From an uncultured Oscillibacter sp. (GTDB lineage: Bacteria; Bacillota; Clostridia; Oscillospirales; Oscillospiraceae): a stretch of DNA of 10,947 bases. The stretch's first letter is position 1, and each line of letters starts with the position of its first letter. Shown here one piece after another: positions 6,845 through 10,947 of the stretch. The translations under genes were made by a program, and so were the position numbers. Below the pieces are notes generated by a model. It saw only the letters and a program-made list of their open reading frames with translations. It was not told the origin of the DNA and did not search any database. The DNA is taken from positions 1 to 10,947 of the forward strand of contig CAMHBH010000070.1 of the NCBI GenBank assembly GCA_946183175.1, written 5' to 3'.

Positions 6845-7519
6845 ATGGATACGGACCGTTCCACATTGTATACTGTCGGCTACACCAGTTTTCCGTCTCC
6901 GGCAGACCTAGTCGAGACGTTGCGGGCACATGGAATCCGCGCGTTAGTGGATGTCCGCTCCACGCCGTACTCCGCCCATTACGAGCAGTATAATAAAGAG
7001 AATATCCGGAGGATTTTGTCGGAGGCGGGCATTTCCTACGGGAATATGGCGCGCGCGTTCGGCGCGAGGCAGGAAGACCGCGCGTTTTACAAAAACGGTC
7101 GGCTGGATTTTGAGACGTTTGCACACTCTGACCACTTTCTGAGGGGCAAGCGCAGGCTGGAAGACGGCATTGACAACGGCTACACCCCGGTTTTGATGTG
7201 CGCGGAGAAAAACCCGATTGTCTGTCACCGCGCGATTCTCGTCGCCCGCGCCTTTTCGGACGCCGGATACCGCGTCGTCCACCTCCTGCCGGACGGCGGA
7301 TATAAGACGCATGAGGCGCTGGAGCAGGAACTTTTGAACCTCTATTTCCCAGACCGGGCGCAGTGCTCCATGTTCGACGCCGAACCCCTCGACGAAAAGG
7401 AGTGCTTGCGGGAGGCCTATGTCAAGCAAAACGACAAAATCGGATTCCGGGAGGAGAATTTGTCCAATGACCGTTTACACCATCGGGTTTACGAAGAAGA
7501 CGGCGGAGCAGTTCTTTGA
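6845..7519 (+). CDS. DUF488 family protein (first of two)
   Basis: A 224-residue soluble protein of the DUF488 family, whose biochemical activity I do not know to be established. Marks of the family: an N-terminal TVGYTS strand (about 10-15), DVRSTPYS (36-43), and the conserved LMCAEKNPIVCHR block (117-129) with Cys119, Glu121, Cys127, His128 and Arg129, which looks like an active or binding site. The ATG at 6845 has AGGGAGG six bases upstream, supplied by the duplicated OLE-type leader. It is the first gene of a three-gene operon (DUF488, DUF488, dual-OB). Its last 53 bases overlap the start of the next gene in another frame, long for a bacterial overlap; the residues in that overlap lie after the recognisable domain. 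GC content is a little below that of the flanking genes. Confidence 0.88.
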   Translation: MDTDRSTLYTVGYTSFPSPADLVETLRAHGIRALVDVRSTPYSAHYEQYNKENIRRILSEAGISYGNMARAFGARQEDRAFYKNGRLDFETFAHSDHFLRGKRRLEDGIDNGYTPVLMCAEKNPIVCHRAILVARAFSDAGYRVVHLLPDGGYKTHEALEQELLNLYFPDRAQCSMFDAEPLDEKECLREAYVKQNDKIGFREENLSNDRLHHRVYEEDGGAVL

Positions 7520-7910
7520 ACTGCTCAAAGCCTCCGGCGTGGAATTACTCGTCGACGTGCGCCTGAACAACCGCTCGCAACTCGCCGGGTTCACAAAGGA
7601 CGGGGACATCCAATATTTCCTGCGCCAGATTTGCGGGGCCGCGTATGTCCATTGCGACGAGTTCGCGCCCTCCAAAGAGCTGTTGTCGAAGTACCAGAAG
7701 AAGGAAATTACGTGGGAGGAGTACGAGAAAATCTTTGACGGTATCATGGACAAACGGGGGGCCTGTGAAAAATTCCCGGCGCGGTTTTCCGAATACGACA
7801 AAGTGTGCCTGCTGTGCAGTGAGCCGACGCCGGAACATTGTCACCGTCGGCTGGTGGCGGAGCGAATCGCGAAAGCCGCCCCCGAAACGGTCACGGTCAA
7901 ACACCTGTAA
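7467..7910 (+). CDS. DUF488 family protein (second, divergent paralogue)
   Basis: A 147-residue protein with the same fold marks as its upstream neighbour but clearly different sequence: VYTIGF (3-8), LLVDVRLNN (27-35) and CLLCSEPTPEHCHRR (114-128), again with the Cys-x-Glu ... Cys-His-Arg signature. It lacks the C-terminal extension of the first protein. The ATG at 7467 is chosen because GGGAGGAG (7449-7456) lies ten bases upstream and the conserved strand begins at residue 3; the open frame extends upstream to 7419 but without support. It overlaps the first DUF488 gene by 53 bases, and the next gene starts 29 bases after its stop. Two unlike DUF488 proteins encoded side by side suggest a hetero-oligomer or a division of labour; that is inference. 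Confidence 0.85.
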   Translation: MTVYTIGFTKKTAEQFFELLKASGVELLVDVRLNNRSQLAGFTKDGDIQYFLRQICGAAYVHCDEFAPSKELLSKYQKKEITWEEYEKIFDGIMDKRGACEKFPARFSEYDKVCLLCSEPTPEHCHRRLVAERIAKAAPETVTVKHL

Positions 7911-7939
7911 GCCGTCCACAAACGAAAGGAGAATGTAAA

Positions 7940-8599
7940 ATGGAAGCGATTATTTTGACAAAATCTTACATGAAGAAAGAAAAAACTGGGGCACAAGGTT
8001 CATGCGTTACAGCTTATGACTTCCGCGAAAATCGCTTTGTCCGTTTTGTATCGGATACGGAAGGCTCTCCTATTCCGCGTGATGTTTCTGATAATTTCTC
8101 CCTCTTCGATGTTGTATCCGTCCGTGTTCTCCGTCCGTGTCCGCTGAAGCCGCAAACGGAAAATCTGCTGGTTGACCTAGACAGCTTCTCCAAAATCGAA
8201 AAACCTTCGATGGGAATTGAGGAAATTTACCGCAGAGTTCCTCCGCCGTCTTTTCCTCGTTATATGACTTCATCCAATGCTAGTTTCATGTTAGATTCTG
8301 TGGCAGAATATAATCATTCATTGGAATTGGTTCGTGTGTCAAACCTCTGCGTTTTTCCTATTTTCCGGGACAATCATCAAAGAACAAGAGCGAATTTTCA
8401 ATTTAACTCTCGTCCAAGAAAACTCTATCGTGTCACGGCTCCAGACGCGATAGAGCGGGTAAAAGATGGAAACTGGACAGTTAGCGATGCTTATATGATG
8501 GTTAGTATTCCAACAGACCCCGCAGAGGATGACCATTATTACAAGTTCGTTGCCGCAATCTATCCCGTACATCAGCCCGGTCTTCAAGGGCAATTCTGA
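7940..8599 (+). CDS. Probable dual OB-fold domain protein, AT-rich
   Basis: A 219-residue soluble protein. The N-terminus, with IILTKSYM, then GSCVTAYDF and RFVRFVS, resembles what I recall as the dual-OB domain family, proteins with two OB folds often encoded beside DUF488 genes; this is from memory and not certain. A second, similar half (VRVSNLCVFPIF ... KLYRVTAPD) is consistent with a duplicated fold. No catalytic motif is visible; OB folds commonly bind nucleic acids or nucleotides. The ATG at 7940 has AAGGAG (7926-7931) eight bases upstream. Base composition is strikingly different: many stretches are 35-45% GC (for example 8281-8340) where flanking genes are about 65%, and the codons use many T- and A-ending forms. 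This indicates recent transfer from an AT-richer genome. It is the last gene of the DUF488 operon. Confidence 0.75.
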   Translation: MEAIILTKSYMKKEKTGAQGSCVTAYDFRENRFVRFVSDTEGSPIPRDVSDNFSLFDVVSVRVLRPCPLKPQTENLLVDLDSFSKIEKPSMGIEEIYRRVPPPSFPRYMTSSNASFMLDSVAEYNHSLELVRVSNLCVFPIFRDNHQRTRANFQFNSRPRKLYRVTAPDAIERVKDGNWTVSDAYMMVSIPTDPAEDDHYYKFVAAIYPVHQPGLQGQF

Positions 8600-8700
8600 T
8601 TTGTCCGCGCTAGGGCAAACCGACAGGATTGAAGCCGTGAAACTTCCCTGAGGACACCGAAGAACAGTTCCGGAAAATCCCGCCGCGCGGGCCGAAAAAA

Positions 8701-8732
8701 ATCCCCGGAAACGGTTGTAAGTTTCCGGGGAT
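8701..8732 (-). terminator. Inverted repeat over the OLE -35 box; intrinsic terminator on the minus strand
   Basis: ATCCCCGGAAAC (8701-8712) and GTTTCCGGGGAT (8721-8732) form a perfect 12-bp inverted repeat with an eight-base loop that contains the -35 box. Read on the minus strand the stem is followed by six further T residues (complement of 8695-8700), the form of a strong Rho-independent terminator. No minus-strand gene is visible to the right, so it may stop antisense transcription. On the plus strand the hairpin could attenuate read-through from the upstream operon or act as an operator. In copy 1 (6739-6770) two substitutions break the stem. Confidence 0.6.
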
Positions 8733-8743
8733 TGTGATATACT
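8715..8743 (+). promoter_or_regulatory. Extended -10 promoter of OLE RNA
   Basis: TTGTAA (8715-8720), a 17-base spacer and TATACT (8738-8743) preceded by TG at 8735-8736 (extended -10). The expected start of transcription is near 8750, so the primary transcript would have about 60 bases before the conserved OLE body. It is probably the promoter for OLE RNA and, by read-through, for oapA and dxs, since no other promoter is evident before them. Confidence 0.8.
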
Positions 8744-8805
8744 CCGTCCAACAGGCGGCGGCGCAGTATCCGGAGTCAGATTCGCCGCTTCTCAGGGAGG
8801 GCCTA

Positions 8806-9569
8806 AAAATCCTCTGAAGGGCACATCGATGAAACCCGTGGTGTCTGCTTGGTACGCCCAGTTCCGGGTGGATGCTGGGGGGAAGCGCGGCAGTGTCACG
8901 CCCTGTCCCAACGTGCCATCCGTAAGGGCGACCGTACCGGTCAAGCGGCACAGTCAGCCGTCGCGGCGGACGGGACAGGCAACGGACACCGGTCCGCTTG
9001 CGGACTCAGGGCGCCGGTCAATGGCATGGCCGACCCGACCCTGTTTCCGTGGAGACCCGTTCTTGTGCGCGGACGTACTCCCGGCGTGGTATTCCGTGCC
9101 GCGTACGAAACGGATTGAGAACCCGCGACGCGGTGCAATGCTGTGCGCGGCAGTAGCCTGCCTTGCGTGGGACGGGTGGATAGGGGACCTACGCGGCGCT
9201 GCTCTGGCCGGAGCGGCGCTGTGATTGCCTCTCGAAACCCGCCCTGCAAAAGAGGCTAAAGAGGCGGACGGACTGGAGTGGAAATCACCTCGGCTGTCCA
9301 CGACGGGGCGGGGCGGGGTTTGCAGTACGGACTAAGTGGCAATCGGGCAGCGCGGAGGGCGACGCCGCGCCGGAACGCTGAAAGGGGAACCGCCTTTATC
9401 GGCAACGAAAGGCGCGTTCCGGGGAAAGCCAGCCCGACCTAAGCCGTAAGATTAACCCGTCCAGCCGCCGCCGCCTGTTTACAAGACGAGAACGCCCCCC
9501 GCGCGGGGAGGCAAGGAACCCTGTCAAAGTCTCCCCGACGGAACGGGGGAGATGTCGCCGCGAGGTGAC
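8806..9569 (+). ncRNA. ole: OLE RNA (ornate, large, extremophilic noncoding RNA)
   Basis: A stretch of about 760 bases with no credible gene, between a strong promoter and a gene for the OLE-associated membrane protein OapA, followed by dxs: the known setting of OLE RNA. Complementary segments visible by eye include 8902-8909 with 8972-8979; 8992-8996 with 9001-9005 around a CUUG loop; 9196-9204 with 9211-9219; 9244-9250 with 9319-9325; 9370-9378 with 9414-9422, enclosing 9392-9397 with 9408-9413; 9530-9536 with 9546-9552; and 9554-9559 with 9564-9569 around a GCGA loop. In studied species OLE RNA is about 600 bases, is abundant, and forms a membrane-bound ribonucleoprotein with OapA, OapB and OapC. 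It is linked to ethanol, cold and magnesium stress. Both ends are approximate; I assign it by synteny and structure, not by alignment. Confidence 0.85.
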
Positions 9570-9602
9570 GGGGCAAATACAAACATAAAGTGGGGTTTTG
9601 TT

Positions 9603-10163
9603 TTGGCAAGTCAGAAACAGCGGAAAAAAAAGGAGCCGTCGTCGCCGATACGCTGGGCGGCGGTCGTGTTCTGTATGGCGGTCGTGCTGTCGGCGGGACT
9701 GGGCCTGACCTCGGAAGTATTGCTCTCGGGGGCCGGACTGCTTTTCGCCGTGTGCGTCCTGTTGCTGTTTATCCTGCTGGGAATCCTCTTCGATATTATC
9801 GGGGTGGCGGTGACGGCGGCAGACCCGCGCCCCCTCAATTCCATGGCCGCCCATAAGACCCCCGGCGCGCGCGAGGCCTTACGCCTCACGCGGAACGCAA
9901 GCCGCGTTTCGAGCGTCTGCAACGACGTGGTGGGCGATATCTGCGGCATCGTCAGCGGCGTGACGGGCGCGGTCATCGTCTCCCGGGTGCGGCTGGCCTT
10001 CGGCGTCGAGACGGTACTTGTCTCCGTGGGCGTCACGGCGCTGATATCCGGCCTGACCATCGGCGGGAAGGCCCTCGGGAAAACGTTCGCAATCCGGCGC
10101 GGCACCGATGTCACGTACTGGGTCGGGCGCTTCCTGTACATTTTCCGCCGCCGGAAACGCTGA
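9603..10163 (+). CDS. oapA: OLE-associated protein OapA (membrane partner of OLE RNA)
   Basis: A 186-residue membrane protein, very basic at both ends (KQRKKK, RRRKR) with about four hydrophobic segments (about 18-36, 43-63, 113-127, 135-157). The conserved centre contains FDIIGVAVTAAD (63-74), an SMAA motif (80-83) and RNASRVSSVCNDVVGDICG (97-115), which I recognise as the OapA family. OapA binds OLE RNA and anchors it to the membrane; its similarity to magnesium-transport-related proteins has led to a proposed role in Mg2+ homeostasis. Start choice: an in-frame ATG at 9552 falls at the junction of two RNA hairpins and has no spaced ribosome binding site. The TTG at 9603 follows GTGGGG (9590-9595) by seven bases and gives the short basic N-terminus usual in the family, so I prefer it, with moderate certainty. 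It is 14 bases upstream of dxs. Confidence 0.87.
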   Translation: MASQKQRKKKEPSSPIRWAAVVFCMAVVLSAGLGLTSEVLLSGAGLLFAVCVLLLFILLGILFDIIGVAVTAADPRPLNSMAAHKTPGAREALRLTRNASRVSSVCNDVVGDICGIVSGVTGAVIVSRVRLAFGVETVLVSVGVTALISGLTIGGKALGKTFAIRRGTDVTYWVGRFLYIFRRRKR

Positions 10164-10177
10164 CGGGAGGGCTTGTC

Positions 10178-10947
10178 ATGCTACTGGAAACCATTCATTC
10201 TCCCGCCGACGTGAAGGCGCTGGACAAACAACAACTCCCGTCGCTGTGCGCGGAACTGCGGCAATTTCTCTTGAGCCGGGTTTCGCGCACGGGCGGACAC
10301 CTCGCGTCCAATTTAGGCGTGGTCGAGCTGACCGTCGCGATTCACCGCGTGTTCGACACCGCGCAGGACAGGCTTGTGTTCGACGTGGGCCACCAGTGTT
10401 ACGTACACAAGGCCCTCACCGGACGGCAGGAACTCTTTTCAACGCTTCGCCAGTTCGGGGGGCTGTCGGGGTTCCCGAAACCCTACGAGAGCGTACACGA
10501 CGCCTTTATCGCCGGGCACGCGTCGAACTCGGTCTCTGTGGCGCTGGGCATGGCGCGCGCGCGCACGCTCTCCGGCGCGGACTACAGCGTGCTAGCCCTC
10601 ATCGGCGACGGCGCTATGACGGGCGGGCTGTCCTACGAGGGCATGAACAACGCCGGGGCCTCCGGCGAGCCGCTCATCGTGATTCTCAACGACAACGGCA
10701 TGTCGATTAACCCGAACGTGGGCGGGCTGTCCGAACACCTCAACCACATTCGCAGTAAGCCCGCCTACTACCATTTCAAGAAATACTGCCGCCGCTTATT
10801 CGGCAGGCACCCCGCGCGGAATCCGCTCTACCGCTTCATCCACCGGGGCAAGACGATTCTCAAACAGGCCATTTTCCCGGGAAGTACGCTCTTCGAGGAC
10901 ATGGGGTTTACGTATCTGGGCCCGGTCGACGGGCACGATATCGAGCG
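10178..10947 (+). CDS. dxs: 1-deoxy-D-xylulose-5-phosphate synthase (3' end outside window)
   Basis: The first 256 residues of DXS, the thiamine-diphosphate enzyme that condenses pyruvate and glyceraldehyde 3-phosphate, first step of the MEP pathway to isoprenoids and also a source of thiamine and pyridoxal precursors. Visible marks: GGHLASNLGVVELTVA (39-54), FDVGHQCYVHK (68-78), GLSGFPK (95-101), AGHASNSVSVALG (112-124, where most relatives have GHSST), the ThDP/Mg-binding GDGAMTGG (143-150) and ILNDNGMSI (169-177), and LGPVDGHD near the edge. Full-length DXS is about 620 residues, so some 60% is missing. The ATG at 10178 has GGGAGG (10165-10170) seven bases upstream. It follows oapA by 14 bases and is probably co-transcribed with OLE and oapA. 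Confidence 0.96.
   Translation, partial: MLLETIHSPADVKALDKQQLPSLCAELRQFLLSRVSRTGGHLASNLGVVELTVAIHRVFDTAQDRLVFDVGHQCYVHKALTGRQELFSTLRQFGGLSGFPKPYESVHDAFIAGHASNSVSVALGMARARTLSGADYSVLALIGDGAMTGGLSYEGMNNAGASGEPLIVILNDNGMSINPNVGGLSEHLNHIRSKPAYYHFKKYCRRLFGRHPARNPLYRFIHRGKTILKQAIFPGSTLFEDMGFTYLGPVDGHDIE

Larger units (their letters stand above)
8652..8800 (+). repeat. Direct repeat, copy 2 (promoter and leader of OLE RNA)
   Basis: Second copy of the block found at 6691-6838, here directly in front of the OLE RNA. The stretch from the -35 box through the first 20 or so transcribed bases is identical in both copies; differences lie in the left arm of the inverted repeat, in an A-run, and at three positions in the leader. 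Because an OLE gene needs a promoter here and the cassette between the repeats is absent from the usual OLE locus, this copy is more likely the original and copy 1 the derivative, though the reverse cannot be excluded. Confidence 0.9.

Noticed and set aside
6193..6993. Plus-strand open frame of 266 codons over the O-antigen ligase-like gene and the intergenic region
   Set aside because: It crosses two promoters and a direct repeat and its translation is low-complexity; the minus-strand frame has clear membrane helices and the Wzy_C motif.
6845..7910. A single DUF488 gene split by frameshift
   Set aside because: Both frames contain a complete set of DUF488 motifs (N-terminal strand, DVR and Cys-His-Arg block) and the second has its own strong ribosome binding site, so these are two genes.
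6691..8800. Insertion sequence or composite transposon bounded by the direct repeats
   Set aside because: No transposase or integrase gene, no terminal inverted repeats and no target-site duplication; the repeats are promoter sequence tied to the neighbouring genes.
8829..9301. Overlapping open frames of 80-130 codons on both strands inside the OLE region
   Set aside because: Their translations are rich in Arg, Pro, Gly and Ala with no recognisable motif, they lack ribosome binding sites, and the DNA folds into many helices; they are by-products of high GC in a structured RNA.
8806..9569. Group I or group II intron, or another giant RNA such as GOLLD, ROOL or HEARO
   Set aside because: No intron-encoded protein, no group II domain V-like hairpin, no phage or HNH endonuclease context; oapA and dxs directly downstream specify OLE.

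Overview
The window looks like chromosomal DNA from a GC-rich anaerobic member of the Firmicutes (class Clostridia, perhaps Oscillospiraceae-like). The reasons are GC-rich codon use, strong AGGAGG-type ribosome binding sites, an ECF sigma/zinc-finger anti-sigma pair, and above all the gene order large structured RNA - small membrane protein - dxs. That order is the signature of the OLE RNA locus, known from extremophilic and anaerobic Firmicutes. The taxonomic placement is inference.

Layout, left to right. (1) 2-2194: the C-terminal part of a multidomain PAS/degenerate-GGDEF signalling protein whose 5' end lies outside the window. (2) 2289-5144: a tightly packed operon of tRNA-dihydrouridine synthase (dusB type), an ECF sigma factor and its membrane-bound anti-sigma factor. 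The genes overlap, and the anti-sigma factor carries an acidic 16-residue tandem repeat outside the membrane. A 30-base perfect palindrome at 5150-5179 separates this operon from the next gene, which converges on it. (3) 5188-6609, minus strand: an O-antigen ligase/polymerase-like membrane protein with its own promoter at 6652-6681. (4) 6691-8800: a three-gene cassette (two different DUF488 proteins and a probable dual-OB-fold protein of much lower GC) lying between two direct repeats of about 148 bases. Each repeat carries the same strong extended -10 promoter. (5) 8806-9602: the OLE noncoding RNA. (6) 9603-10163: oapA, the membrane partner of OLE RNA. (7) 10178 to the end: the 5' part of dxs, the first enzyme of the MEP isoprenoid pathway.

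The most notable observation is that the promoter and leader of OLE RNA appear to have been duplicated. One copy (8652-8800) sits in front of OLE. A second copy (6691-6838) now drives the DUF488-DUF488-dual-OB operon and even supplies its ribosome binding site. An accessory, partly AT-richer and probably horizontally acquired module has thus been placed under an OLE-type promoter directly upstream of OLE. The two transcription units may therefore be co-regulated. In the OLE-proximal copy a perfect 12-bp inverted repeat straddles the -35 box, and read on the minus strand it is a textbook intrinsic terminator.
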